NCBI RefSeq assembly: GCF_008807375.1
Contig: NZ_CP043311.1
Coordinates: 1,964,001-2,028,000, forward strand
DNA: 64,000 nucleotides
Source: Pseudomonas lalkuanensis
GTDB taxonomy: Bacteria > Pseudomonadota > Gammaproteobacteria > Pseudomonadales > Pseudomonadaceae
Direction: 5' to 3'
Positions 28,386 to 39,724 of the stretch are shown here, piece by piece. Each line of letters begins with the position of its first letter. The first letter of the stretch is position 1. The notes under the pieces are model-generated. The model was given only the letters and a program-made list of their open reading frames with translations. It did no database searches and had not been told where the DNA came from. The position numbers and the translations under genes are program-made.

Positions 28386-29600
28386 ATGGCCGCATTCGAA
28401 TACCTTGCACTCGACGCCAGGGGCCGCCAGCAGAAGGGTGTGCTCGAAGCGGACAGCGCCCGCCAGGTACGCCAGCTGCTGCGCGAGCGCCAGCTGGCAC
28501 CGCTGGAAGTGCGCGCCACCCGCGTTCGCGAGCAGGCCGAGCGGGGCCGCTTCAGTCTTGCGCGGGGCCTGTCCGCCCGTGACCTGGCCCTGGTGACTCG
28601 GCAGCTCGCGACCCTGGTGCAAGCGGCGCTGCCCATCGAGGAAGCGCTGCGTGCGGCGGCTGCGCAGTCGGGCAGTTCACGCATCCAGTCGATGCTGCTG
28701 GCGGTGCGCGCCCGGGTACTGGAAGGCCACAGCCTGGCCAGCAGCCTGCGGGAGTTCCCCTTGGCTTTCCCCGAGCTCTATCGCGCCACCGTGGCGGCGG
28801 GTGAGCACGCCGGCCACCTGGGACCGGTGCTCGAGCAACTGGCCGACTACACCGAGCAACGCCAGCAGTCACGCCAGAAGATCCAGCTGGCGCTGCTCTA
28901 TCCGGTGATCCTGATGTGCGCGTCGCTGGCGATCGTCGCCTTCCTGCTGGGTTTCGTCGTGCCTGACGTGGTCAAGGTGTTCATCGACTCGGGGCAGACC
29001 CTGCCTCTGCTCACCCGCGGCCTGATTGGCCTGAGCGATCTGGTCAAACACTGGGGCTGGCTGATGCTCCTGGTGCTGATTGCGGCCTTCGTCGGCGCGC
29101 GCTGGGCACTGCGCGATCCGAACCTGCGCCAGCGCTGGCATGCCCTGATGTTGCGCATTCCACTGGTGGGACGACTGGTGCGTGCCACCGATACCGCGCG
29201 CTTCGCTTCCACCCTGGCGATCCTCACCCGCAGCGGCGTGCCGCTGGTGGAGGCCCTTGGCATCGGCGCCGAAGTGATTTCCAACCGGGTGATCCGCGCG
29301 CATGTGGTGGTGGCCGCGCAGAAGGTCCGTGAAGGCGGCAGCCTGACCCGCGCCCTGGAAGGCAGCGGGCAGTTTCCGCCGATGATGCTGCACATGATCG
29401 CCAGTGGCGAACGTTCCGGCGAACTCGACCAGATGCTCGCCCGCACCGCGCGCAATCAGGAAAACGACCTGGCCGCCAGCATCGCCTTGCTGGTAGGCCT
29501 TTTCGAACCGTTCATGCTGGTGGTCATGGGGGCTGTGGTGCTGATGATCGTCCTCGCCATCCTGCTGCCTATCCTTTCTCTCAACCAACTCGTGGGGTAA
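28386..29600 (+). CDS. xcpS: Type II secretion inner-membrane platform protein F
   Basis: 404 residues with three predicted transmembrane helices (about 170-195, 220-240, 375-400). Two homologous cytoplasmic T2SSF domains each carry the family pattern (LATLVQAALPIEEAL and LAILTRSGVPLVEAL). It is the polytopic core of the inner-membrane platform that couples the ATPase to pseudopilin insertion. The start codon directly abuts the gspE stop. Family length. Confidence 0.96.
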   Translation: MAAFEYLALDARGRQQKGVLEADSARQVRQLLRERQLAPLEVRATRVREQAERGRFSLARGLSARDLALVTRQLATLVQAALPIEEALRAAAAQSGSSRIQSMLLAVRARVLEGHSLASSLREFPLAFPELYRATVAAGEHAGHLGPVLEQLADYTEQRQQSRQKIQLALLYPVILMCASLAIVAFLLGFVVPDVVKVFIDSGQTLPLLTRGLIGLSDLVKHWGWLMLLVLIAAFVGARWALRDPNLRQRWHALMLRIPLVGRLVRATDTARFASTLAILTRSGVPLVEALGIGAEVISNRVIRAHVVVAAQKVREGGSLTRALEGSGQFPPMMLHMIASGERSGELDQMLARTARNQENDLAASIALLVGLFEPFMLVVMGAVVLMIVLAILLPILSLNQLVG

Positions 29601-29604
29601 TCGC

Positions 29605-30036
29605 GTGAATCTGCGCCGTAGTCAGTCGGGCTTTACGCTCATCGAAATCATGGTCGTGGTGGTCATCCTCGGCATCCTCGCCGCTCTGGTGGTGCCGCAG
29701 GTGATGAATCGTCCCGACCAGGCCAAGGTCACGGTGGCCAAGGGCGACATCAAGGCCATCGGCGCCGCCCTGGACATGTACAAGCTGGACAACTTCGCCT
29801 ATCCCAGCACCCAGCAGGGCCTGGAGGCGCTGGTAAGCCGGCCGTCCGGCAACCCGCCGGCGAAGAACTGGAACAAGGATGGCTACCTGAAGAAACTGCC
29901 GATTGACCCGTGGGGCAACCCGTACCAATACCTGGCGCCGGGTAGCAAAGGCGCCTATGACCTCTATTCGCTGGGGGCCGATGGCAAGGAAGGCGGCAGC
30001 GACAACGACGCCGACATCGCCAACTGGGACAACTGA
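29605..30036 (+). CDS. xcpT: Major pseudopilin G
   Basis: 143 residues. The prepilin peptidase site is GFTLIEIM, with cleavage after Gly9 of a short positively charged leader; a hydrophobic helix follows. The C-terminal globular part has the GspG calcium-loop region (DPWGNPYQYL and the terminal SDNDADIANW). It forms the shaft of the pseudopilus. GTG start at 29605, 4 bp after gspF. Maturation needs PilD/XcpA, encoded elsewhere. Its TGA overlaps the gspH ATG. Confidence 0.97.
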   Translation: MNLRRSQSGFTLIEIMVVVVILGILAALVVPQVMNRPDQAKVTVAKGDIKAIGAALDMYKLDNFAYPSTQQGLEALVSRPSGNPPAKNWNKDGYLKKLPIDPWGNPYQYLAPGSKGAYDLYSLGADGKEGGSDNDADIANWDN

Positions 30037-30623
30037 TGAGAAGCGGGCGGCAGGGCGGCTCCGGCCGGGTGTCCGGTGCCTTGGCGTCCGCGGGTTTCAC
30101 CCTGATCGAAGTCCTGGTGGTGATGGTGGTCATGGCCTGCATGGCCGGCCTGGCGGTGATCAGCGCCGGCGTCGCCGGTCCCACCCGTGAACTCACCAAT
30201 GAAGCCGATCGCCTCGCGGGGCTGATCGGCGTGCTCGCCGACGAGGCCGTGCTGGACAACCGCGAATACGGCCTGCGCGTGGAGCGGGACAGTTACCAGG
30301 TCTACTACTACGACGAAACCAGCGCCCGCTGGCAGCCGCTGTCCGATGGTGCCCGCCAGTTGCCGGAGTGGGCCGAACTGACCATCGAGCTGGACGGCGA
30401 ACCGCTGGTGCTTCCGGCCCGCGCCAATGACGAGAAGCAGGCCAAGGATGCGAAGAAGGCCCCGCTGGTGCCGCAACTGATCATCCTGTCCAGCGGCGAA
30501 ATCAGCCCCTTCCGCCTGGAAATGGGTGAGCGGCGCAGGGATGGTCTGCGCCTGCAGCTTTCCAGCGATGGATTCCGCCTGCCCCGTGTGGAGGCCCTCG
30601 GCGGCAAGGGGCGCGCCGGATGA
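30036..30623 (+). CDS. xcpU: Minor pseudopilin H
   Basis: 195 residues. It has an unusually long basic leader before the prepilin site AGFTLIEVLVVM (cleavage near residue 22), then a hydrophobic helix and a GspH-type beta domain (about 55-190). A Lys-rich insert lies near residues 130-145. It sits at the pseudopilus tip region. ATG at 30036 overlaps the gspG stop; the gspI start overlaps its own stop. Confidence 0.92.
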   Translation: MRSGRQGGSGRVSGALASAGFTLIEVLVVMVVMACMAGLAVISAGVAGPTRELTNEADRLAGLIGVLADEAVLDNREYGLRVERDSYQVYYYDETSARWQPLSDGARQLPEWAELTIELDGEPLVLPARANDEKQAKDAKKAPLVPQLIILSSGEISPFRLEMGERRRDGLRLQLSSDGFRLPRVEALGGKGRAG

Positions 30624-31012
30624 GAAGCAGTCGCGCGTTCACCTTGATCGAGGTGCTGGTGGCGCTGGCCATTTTCGCGGTGGTTGCCGCCAGCGTCCTC
30701 ACCGCCAGCGCACGCAGCCTGCAGATCGCTTCACGCCTGGAAGACAAGACCCTGGCGATGTGGATCGCCGACAACCGCCTGACCGAGCTCCAGTTGCGCG
30801 AGACGCCACCTTCCACCGGCAAGGACAAGGGCGAGCTGGACTACGGCGGACGGCGCTGGGAGTGGCAAAGCGAAGTCGAAGGCACCAGTGACCCGGTACT
30901 GCGGCGGGTCACTCTCTGGGTGGCGCCGCGCCCGACCCGGGGCGCCGGCGTTGGCAAGCTGGAAGACCGGGCCAGCGTACGCCTGGTGGGTTTCATCGGG
31001 AGCACGCCATGA
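30620..31012 (+). CDS. xcpV: Minor pseudopilin I
   Basis: 130 residues. Prepilin motif RAFTLIEVLVALAIFAVVAA, with Ala in place of the usual Gly before the cleavage site (SRA^FTLIE), as is seen in some GspI proteins. A compact GspI globular domain follows. With GspJ and GspK it forms the pseudopilus tip complex. It overlaps gspH and gspJ by 4 bp each. Confidence 0.93.
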   Translation: MRSSRAFTLIEVLVALAIFAVVAASVLTASARSLQIASRLEDKTLAMWIADNRLTELQLRETPPSTGKDKGELDYGGRRWEWQSEVEGTSDPVLRRVTLWVAPRPTRGAGVGKLEDRASVRLVGFIGSTP

Positions 31013-31731
31013 AGCGCGCGGCGGGTTTCACCCTGCTGGAGCTGCTGATCGCCATCGCCATCTTCGCGCTGCTGGCCATCGGCACCTGGCGCATGCTCGG
31101 CGCGGTCCTCGATTCGGACGAAGCGACACGCGTGCAGGAGCAGCAGCTGCGTGAAGTGGTCCGGGCGATTTCGGCTTTCGAGCGGGACATCCGCCAGGTG
31201 ATTTCCCGCCCCATCCGCGATGCCTATGGCGAGTCCCGTGCGGCGCTGCTGGGCGAGCAGGAAGGTGACAACGACAGCCTGGAACTCACCCGCAACGGCT
31301 GGCGAAACCCGACCGGCATGCAGCGTTCGCGCCTGCAGCGGGTGCGTTGGCAGCTCTCGGGCGAACGCCTGGAGCGGCGCTACTGGACGGTGCTGGACCA
31401 GGCCCAGGACAGCCTGCCGCGCGTCCAGAACGCGCTGGATGGGGTTACCTCCATGAAGTTGCGCTACATGGACGACAGTGGTGACTGGCAGGACAGCTGG
31501 CCGCCGGCCGGCCTGCCGGAGGACGAGCGCCTGGATCGCCTGCCACGCGCCCTGGAACTGACCCTGGAGCACCGCCGCTATGGTGAGCTGCGCCGGGTGC
31601 TGCGCCTGGTGGAAACCCCGCCCCGACAACCGCCGCAGGCCGGGGGCAACCAGCCGGACGGGGAACAGCAGAACCCGCAGGGCGGTCAGCAGGGGGGCCA
31701 ACAGAGCGGCGACCAGGAGCCGTCGCAATGA
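31009..31731 (+). CDS. xcpW: Minor pseudopilin J
   Basis: 240 residues. Prepilin site AAGFTLLELLIAIAIFALLA near the N-terminus, then a GspJ globular domain (about 30-205). The last 33 residues are a Gln/Gly/Pro-rich low-complexity tail not needed for the fold and probably disordered. Tip-complex partner of GspI and GspK. Overlaps both neighbours by 4 bp. Confidence 0.94.
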   Translation: MKRAAGFTLLELLIAIAIFALLAIGTWRMLGAVLDSDEATRVQEQQLREVVRAISAFERDIRQVISRPIRDAYGESRAALLGEQEGDNDSLELTRNGWRNPTGMQRSRLQRVRWQLSGERLERRYWTVLDQAQDSLPRVQNALDGVTSMKLRYMDDSGDWQDSWPPAGLPEDERLDRLPRALELTLEHRRYGELRRVLRLVETPPRQPPQAGGNQPDGEQQNPQGGQQGGQQSGDQEPSQ

Positions 31732-32699
31732 AGCGCCAGGCGGGCGTCGCCTTGCTCACCGTGCTGCTGGTGGTCGCGGTGGTCACGGTCGTCTGTGCCG
31801 GCCTGATCGCCCGCACCCAGCTGTCCATCCGTTCCAGCGGCAATGAACTGCACACCCGCCAGGTGGCCCAGTACGCCCTCGGCGGCGAGGCCCTGGCCGA
31901 AGCCATCCTCGTGCGCGACCTGCGCCAGGGCGATCCGCGGACACCGGTGGATCACCTGGGCGAGGCCTGGGCGCGGCCCCTCACTACCTTCAAACTGGAT
32001 GACGGTGGTTCGCTCAGCGTACGCATCGAAGATCCGAGCGCCCGTTTCAACGTCAACAGCCTGGTGCGGGACGGCCAGCTCAATGAGCAGGGTGTCCGCC
32101 AGTTCCGCCGGCTGTTGCTGCGCCTGGGTATCGAGGCACCCTACACCGAGCGACTGGTGGACTGGCTCGACCGCGACCAGGAGCCCTTCGGCCCCAATGG
32201 CGCCGAAGACAACCAGTACCTGCTGTTGCAGCCGCCGTATCGCGCGGCCAATCACGCCATGAGCGATGTGTCCGAGTTACGCCTAGTGTTAGGCATGACG
32301 GAGCTGGACTACCGCAAGCTGCTGCCTTTCGTCACCGCGTTGCCGTCGGACGCGTCTCTCAACGTCAACACCGCCAGTGCGCTGGTGCTGTCCACCCTGG
32401 CCGACAACCTGGACGCCGACAGTGGCGGATTGCTGATGGCGGCGCGGGGAACCACGGGTTTTCGCAGCCTGGATGCCTTTCTCGGTCAGCCCGCGCTGGC
32501 CGGGATGGGGCTGGAGGCGCAGGGGCTGGCGGTGGGCAGTCAATATTTCAACGTGATCAGCGAGGTTCGCCTTGCCGGTCGCCGCCAGGTTCTGGTCAGT
32601 ACCCTGCAGCGCAGCAGCGACGGCAAGGTACGGGTTCTCTCTCGTGATCTCGGGCAGGGCGGATTGCCGCCGGCGCCCGTCAAGGAGCCGCAGTCATGA
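31728..32699 (+). CDS. xcpX: Minor pseudopilin K
   Basis: 323 residues. A short basic leader and hydrophobic helix (KRQAGVALLTVLLVVAVV) are followed by the large GspK globular domain with SAM-like helices (LVDWLDRD...). The conserved Glu at +5 of mature pseudopilins is absent, as is usual for GspK, which caps the pseudopilus tip. It overlaps gspJ and gspL by 4 bp each. Confidence 0.94.
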   Translation: MKRQAGVALLTVLLVVAVVTVVCAGLIARTQLSIRSSGNELHTRQVAQYALGGEALAEAILVRDLRQGDPRTPVDHLGEAWARPLTTFKLDDGGSLSVRIEDPSARFNVNSLVRDGQLNEQGVRQFRRLLLRLGIEAPYTERLVDWLDRDQEPFGPNGAEDNQYLLLQPPYRAANHAMSDVSELRLVLGMTELDYRKLLPFVTALPSDASLNVNTASALVLSTLADNLDADSGGLLMAARGTTGFRSLDAFLGQPALAGMGLEAQGLAVGSQYFNVISEVRLAGRRQVLVSTLQRSSDGKVRVLSRDLGQGGLPPAPVKEPQS

Positions 32700-33838
32700 C
32701 ACAGGCTTGCATCTTCCTTCCGGTAGCCGCCTGCACCCAGCCGGACGCCGAACTGGAAGTGCTGCTCTGGCAAGGAGGCACGGGCCGTCGCCTGCCATTC
32801 GCCAGGGCGCTGGAAGAGGTGGCGCCACCCTGGCGCCTGATCCTGCCGGTGGAGGCGGTGACCTGTTGCGCAGTCCGCCTGCCTACCCAGAAGGGGCGCT
32901 GGTTGCGTCAGGCATTGCCTTTCGCGGTGGAGGAACTGCTCGCCGAGGAGGTGGAAAGCTTCCACCTCGGGCTGGGCGGGGCGTTGGCCGATGGCCGGAA
33001 CCGGGTGTTCGCCGTACGCCGAACCTGGCTGGCAGGCTGGATGGAACTGACCGGCAAGCTCGGTCCTGCGCCCTCCGCCATCCATGTCGATGCTGACCTG
33101 CTGCCGGAACAGGGCACCCAGTTGCTCTGGCTGGAACAGCGCTGGCTGCTGGGCGGCGAGGGGGGCGCCCGGCTCGGTTTCGCGGAACTCGACTGGCCCG
33201 TTCTGAAGGACGCCTGCGTAGCGCCCCGCAGTGGCCATGCACCCGCCGCTCGCCAGGTACTGGACGGCGTGGACGAGTGGCACGATGAAGGCGATGCCTA
33301 TGGCTGGCTGGCGACGCAGAAGGGCAGCGATCTGGCCCAGGGAGAATTCACCCTGAAGGAAGAACGCCAGCGCTGGTCGCGCTGGAAGCCACTGCTGGGG
33401 CTGGTTGGCTTGTGGCTGCTGTTGCAGTGGGGCTTCAACCTGGTCCAGGCCTGGCAACTGCAGCGTCAGGGCGATACCTACGCGGCAGCCAATGAAACCC
33501 TTTATCGAGAGTTGTTTCCCCAGGACAACAAGCTGGTGAACCTGCGGGCCCAGTTCGATCAGCACCTGGCCGAGGGCTCCGCTTCGGGGCAGGGCCGTCT
33601 GCTGACCCTGCTCGGCCAGGCGGCCCAGGCGCTGATCACCGAAGGTGCCCAGGTAAGGGTGCAGCAACTGGATTTCAGCGAGACACGGGGCGACCTCGCG
33701 TTGCAGGTACAGGCGCCGGGTTTCGATGCCCTGGAACGCTTGCGCGAGCGTCTGATCGGCAGCGGGCTTTCCGTGCAGATGGGCTCGGCAAGCCGCGACG
33801 AAAGCGGCGTCAGCGCGCGCCTGGTGATAGGAGGATGA
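32696..33838 (+). CDS. xcpY: Type II secretion protein L
   Basis: 380 residues. A cytoplasmic actin-like domain (about 1-220) recruits the GspE ATPase. One transmembrane helix (about 237-255, LLGLVGLWLLLQWGF) and a periplasmic ferredoxin-like domain (about 290-380) that pairs with GspM follow. It overlaps gspK and gspM by 4 bp each. Confidence 0.94.
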   Translation: MTQACIFLPVAACTQPDAELEVLLWQGGTGRRLPFARALEEVAPPWRLILPVEAVTCCAVRLPTQKGRWLRQALPFAVEELLAEEVESFHLGLGGALADGRNRVFAVRRTWLAGWMELTGKLGPAPSAIHVDADLLPEQGTQLLWLEQRWLLGGEGGARLGFAELDWPVLKDACVAPRSGHAPAARQVLDGVDEWHDEGDAYGWLATQKGSDLAQGEFTLKEERQRWSRWKPLLGLVGLWLLLQWGFNLVQAWQLQRQGDTYAAANETLYRELFPQDNKLVNLRAQFDQHLAEGSASGQGRLLTLLGQAAQALITEGAQVRVQQLDFSETRGDLALQVQAPGFDALERLRERLIGSGLSVQMGSASRDESGVSARLVIGG

Positions 33839-34359
33839 AGATGCTCGATGCAATCAAGGCGCCCTTGCAGACGCAGTGGCAGGCTTCTTCCCTCGGCATA
33901 CGCTGGCGTGCGCTGCCGGTCAGGGACCGCACGGCGTTGTTGGGGCTCGGCATTTTCCTCGGGCTGGTCCTGCTCTACTTGCTGCTCTGGCTTCCGGCCG
34001 AGCGGCGTCTGGCCAGTGCACGCGAGCACTTCGAGTCCCAGCGCGGCCTGCATGCCTATCTGCAGCAGCGTGCTCCCGAGGCGCGATCAGTACGGGTCCA
34101 GCCCCAGAGCCAGGTGGATCCGGAGCGGCTGCAGGGGCTGGTGACCGCCACCGCCGCCGAACAGGGGCTGGCCATCGAGCGTGTCGACAGCGATGCTCCC
34201 GGCGCGGTGCAGGTGAACCTGCAACCCGCAGCGTTTCCAAGTCTCCTGCGTTGGTTCGGCGTGCTGGAAGGGCAGGGGGTTCGCATCGAAGAAGCCGGAC
34301 TTGACCGCAACGAAGATGGCCGGGTCACCGCGCGTGTATCGCTGAAGGTGGGGAGCTGA
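33835..34359 (+). CDS. xcpZ: Type II secretion protein M
   Basis: 174 residues. A short cytoplasmic tail, one transmembrane helix (about 41-60, LLGLGIFLGLVLLYLLLW) and a periplasmic GspM domain. It stabilises GspL. ATG at 33835 overlaps the gspL stop; a second in-frame ATG lies 6 bp later. It is the last gene of the rightward operon: no gspN or prepilin peptidase follows, as in P. aeruginosa. Confidence 0.93.
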   Translation: MKMLDAIKAPLQTQWQASSLGIRWRALPVRDRTALLGLGIFLGLVLLYLLLWLPAERRLASAREHFESQRGLHAYLQQRAPEARSVRVQPQSQVDPERLQGLVTATAAEQGLAIERVDSDAPGAVQVNLQPAAFPSLLRWFGVLEGQGVRIEEAGLDRNEDGRVTARVSLKVGS

Positions 34360-34360
34360 C

Positions 34361-34399
34361 TGCGCCCCGACTTCGTGCGGGCGCACCGTCATGGTGCGC
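34361..34399 (+). promoter_or_regulatory. Hairpins after gspM
   Basis: Two adjacent stems are possible here. GCGCCC pairs with GGGCGC around an 11-nt loop. GCGCACC (34381-34387) pairs with GGTGCGC (34393-34399). They share bases and lack a T-run, so they may be a weak or Rho-assisted terminator. Confidence 0.4.
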
Positions 34400-34458
34400 G
34401 TTGCTGCGCCGGGAAAAGGGACATGAGATTCGCCAGGAGAAAAAATCCATACAGGGTG

Positions 34459-34487
34459 TTGACTTAGCGAAGCCCTCTGCGTAAATT
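34459..34487 (+). promoter_or_regulatory. Promoter of the tRNA-Val/Asp/Asp operon
   Basis: TTGACT (34459-34464) and TAAATT (34482-34487) are separated by 17 bp. A GC-rich discriminator (GCGCGCC) follows, typical of stringently controlled stable-RNA promoters. The first tRNA begins 20 bp downstream. Confidence 0.8.
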
Positions 34488-34506
34488 GCGCGCCTCGCAA
34501 GGCGAT

Positions 34507-34582
34507 GGGTGATTAGCTCAGCCGGGAGAGCATCTGCCTTACAAGCAGAGGGTCGGCGGTTCGATCCCGTCATCACCCACCA
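34507..34582 (+). tRNA. tRNA-Val (anticodon UAC)
   Basis: 76-nt cloverleaf. The acceptor stem GGGTGAT/ATCACCC has an encoded CCA at 34580-34582. The anticodon stem TCTGC/GCAGA encloses loop CTTACAA, which gives anticodon TAC. The T-loop GTTCGATCC is intact. Confidence 0.97.
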
Positions 34583-34618
34583 ATCCTTGCGAATTTCGGA
34601 CGAAAGTCCGGCCGACGC

Positions 34619-34695
34619 GCAGCGGTAGTTCAGTCGGTTAGAATACCGGCCTGTCACGCCGGGGGTCGCGGGTTCGAGTCCCGTCCGCTGCGCCA
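34619..34695 (+). tRNA. tRNA-Asp (anticodon GUC), copy 1
   Basis: 77-nt cloverleaf. The acceptor stem GCAGCGG/CCGCTGC has an encoded CCA (34693-34695). The anticodon stem CCGGC/GCCGG encloses CTGTCAC, which gives GTC. The T-arm GGTTCGAGTCC is intact. A small hairpin with a GAAA loop (34597-34610) lies in the leader spacer. Confidence 0.97.
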
Positions 34696-34797
34696 TATTT
34701 CCCATGTTCGAGTCGCTCGGGCATGAAGCGGCAAGGTCCACAGGGCCGGGTCGCCAGACGATGCAAAGGTTTCACCGGACGCAAGTCCAACCGACAC

Positions 34798-34874
34798 GCA
34801 GCGGTAGTTCAGTCGGTTAGAATACCGGCCTGTCACGCCGGGGGTCGCGGGTTCGAGTCCCGTCCGCTGCGCCA
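34798..34874 (+). tRNA. tRNA-Asp (anticodon GUC), copy 2
   Basis: Identical over all 77 nt to the copy at 34619-34695. The preceding 20-odd bases are also near-identical, including a small hairpin with a GCAA loop (34777-34788), so the repeated unit is larger than the gene. Confidence 0.97.
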
Positions 34875-34882
34875 TATAGAGA

Positions 34883-34920
34883 AGCCCTCAGGTAGCAATA
34901 CCTGGGGGCTTTTTCTTTTT
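34883..34920 (+). terminator. Terminator of the tRNA operon
   Basis: Twelve base pairs between 34883-34894 and 34899-34910, with a GCAA tetraloop. A T-rich tract follows (TTTTCTTTTT). Confidence 0.9.
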
Positions 34921-34990
34921 CTCTCTTCCGCATTCTTCGACGCTGCTCCCCAGGGGTAATTTTCCGGTCACCTGGGATCGTTACATTCCT

Positions 34991-35006
34991 GGCATGGGTT
35001 TTGTTT
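34991..35006 (+). promoter_or_regulatory. Sigma54-like promoter upstream of the small ORF
   Basis: TGGCATGGGTTTTGTT has the -24 GG and, 10 bp later, GT where the consensus has GC (TGGCACG-N4-TTGCW). Most other positions fit. It lies about 35 bp before the small ORF. The changed -12 makes this tentative. Confidence 0.3.
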
Positions 35007-35040
35007 CCATGACCGCTATCGATACCAGGAGGAACGCGTG

Positions 35041-35127
35041 ATGGACGACTACCAGGAAGAGATTCTCGATTTTCACGCTGGCGAGCAGGACACGGTAGAA
35101 CCGGCGGACGACGCTACCGAAATGTGA
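35041..35127 (+). CDS. Small acidic peptide, 28 residues, unknown function
   Basis: The frame encodes a 28-residue, strongly acidic peptide beginning MDDYQEEILDF and ending in EM. A perfect AGGAGG (35027-35032) lies 8 bp before the ATG; an in-frame GTG directly precedes the ATG. No hydrophobic segment or cysteine is present. The frame ends exactly one base before the stop of the convergent AraC gene. I do not recognise it. The strong SD, isolated position after the tRNA terminator and possible sigma54-type site argue for a real gene; its shortness argues caution. Confidence 0.5.
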   Translation: MDDYQEEILDFHAGEQDTVEPADDATEM

Positions 35128-36161
35128 TCAGCCTGCCTGGCGCTGGGCGCGGCGGAACTCGCCTGGAGTGCTGCCGCTCCAGCGTTTGAATGCGCGCTGG
35201 AAGGCTTCCGCCGAGGCGAAGCCGAGCAGGTAGGCGATTTCACCGAAGGCCAGTTCGGTGTCGCGGATGTAGGCCATGGCCAGGTCGCGGCGGGTTTCAT
35301 TGAGGATGGCTCGATACTGGGTGCCTTCCTCGGCCAGCTTGCGGCGCAAGGTCCAGCTGGGCATCTGCAGGCGTGCCGCCACTTCTTCCAGATCCGGTTC
35401 CCGCCCGTGCAGCAGCGGCCCCAGCAACTGGGTGATGCGCTCGCGAAGGCTGCGGGTGCGGGTCAGCTGCAGCAGCTCCCTCTCGCAGATATCCAGCAAT
35501 TGCCGCCAGGTGGCGGGGCAGTGTTCACAGCCGCGCAGCGCCAGGGTGTCCAGCGACAGGCGCAACTGATTGGCGCCCGCCTCGAACTCCACCGGACAAC
35601 CGAAATGCTCGGCATAGCGCTCGGCGTAGTCGGGTGCGGCGAATTCGATTTCCACTTTCTCGATGCGGATGCCGGCACCGACCAGTTGGCTCAGGTGGCT
35701 CTGCCAGCCCGCCAGAACCGAGTCCACCACGAAGCGGTTATAGGCGTTGTAGGGGCTGATGGAATAGAAGCGCAGCCAGGCGCCCTTTGAGTCCTCGTGG
35801 AAGCTCGACTGTCCGCGATAGTTACTGGCGTAGAGCCGTTCGAAACGGGCCAGGGCGCGAGCTGCTTCCCGCAGGTTGGGGGCCTGTTCGGCGCAGACAC
35901 CCGCGAGCCCGAGCTGGCTGAGGCGGCTGAGGCGGCCCATGGCCAGGCCGAGGGCGGGGTCGCCGCAGAGCTGGATGGCGGCATGGCCGAGACGCATGAA
36001 ACGTGGGATCGACAAGCGCCCATGGGGTTCGGCGAAGCGCGCGGCATCCAGGCCGAAGCGCTCCAGCAGTTCCGTCGCGCAGTGACCGGCCTGTTCCAGC
36101 GCCGCTGCCATGCTGAGAACGGAACTCACGGAGAGGTCGCCCAGCTTCACCCGTTGCGTTT

Positions 36162-36165
<4 letters not shown>
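35128..36165 (-). CDS. AraC-family transcriptional regulator
   Basis: 345 residues. The N-terminal half (about 15-215) resembles the arabinose-binding-type (OruR-like) effector domain. The C-terminal double HTH (about 250-340) has LEEVAARLQMPSWTLRRKL and the second-helix signature EIAYLLGFASAEAFQRAFKRW. ATG at 36165 overlaps by 4 bp the stop of the upstream nitrilase-like gene, so the two form an operon. The effector is unknown; fadH lies divergently beyond and is one possible target. Confidence 0.92.
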
Positions 36166-39336
<3,171 letters not shown>

Positions 39337-39344
39337 AAGCCAGA

Positions 39345-39467
39345 ACAGGATTTGCTGCGCGTCGGTTCTGCCTTGTTGAAACCGCCTCGGAATGCTCATT
39401 TGGCATTCGAAAACTGCGCTTCCTCGGCGGTTTTCGCGTAGCAGCCCGCTAGCTCGCGAAATCCTGT
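39345..39467. repeat. Structured intergenic element with terminal inverted repeats
   Basis: ACAGGATTT (39345-39353) and AAATCCTGT (39459-39467) bound about 123 bp. Inside are GCTGC/GCAGC (39354-39358 with 39441-39445), GAAACCGCC/GGCGGTTTTC (39378-39386 with 39427-39435) and GAATGC/GCATTC (39390-39395 with 39403-39408). Together they make a long nested hairpin. It may be a MITE-like intergenic repeat or a structured RNA. Confidence 0.5.
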
Positions 39468-39483
39468 CCAGGCTTTTTCCACC

Positions 39484-39517
39484 AACCGCCCGGCTTTTTG
39501 CCGGGCGGTTTCATTTC
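39484..39517 (+). terminator. Terminator downstream of fadH
   Basis: AACCGCCCGGC (39484-39494) and GCCGGGCGGTT (39500-39510) form an 11-bp perfect stem around TTTTT. TTTCATTT follows. Confidence 0.7.
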
Positions 39518-39724
39518 CAGTTCCAACCACGTCACACTTTTGCCTTGCCGCTGGTCCGACAGGTTGTCGCGGCAGGGCTCTGCCAACCCAGTCACATTGC
39601 TCGACGACTAATATCCCCTAGACTTTTCTAAAGTCCGGATCAGTGTGTGCGGACGAAAAAAACGTACCACCAGGCCCCCATCAACGCCCGCCGTGATTCA
39701 CCGCGCAAAGCCAGAGGTAGAGCG

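Noticed and set aside
34991..35040. 10-codon leader frame starting ATG at 35010
   Set aside because: It is open and overlaps the next start as TGATG, but it has no SD and is too short to support by itself.
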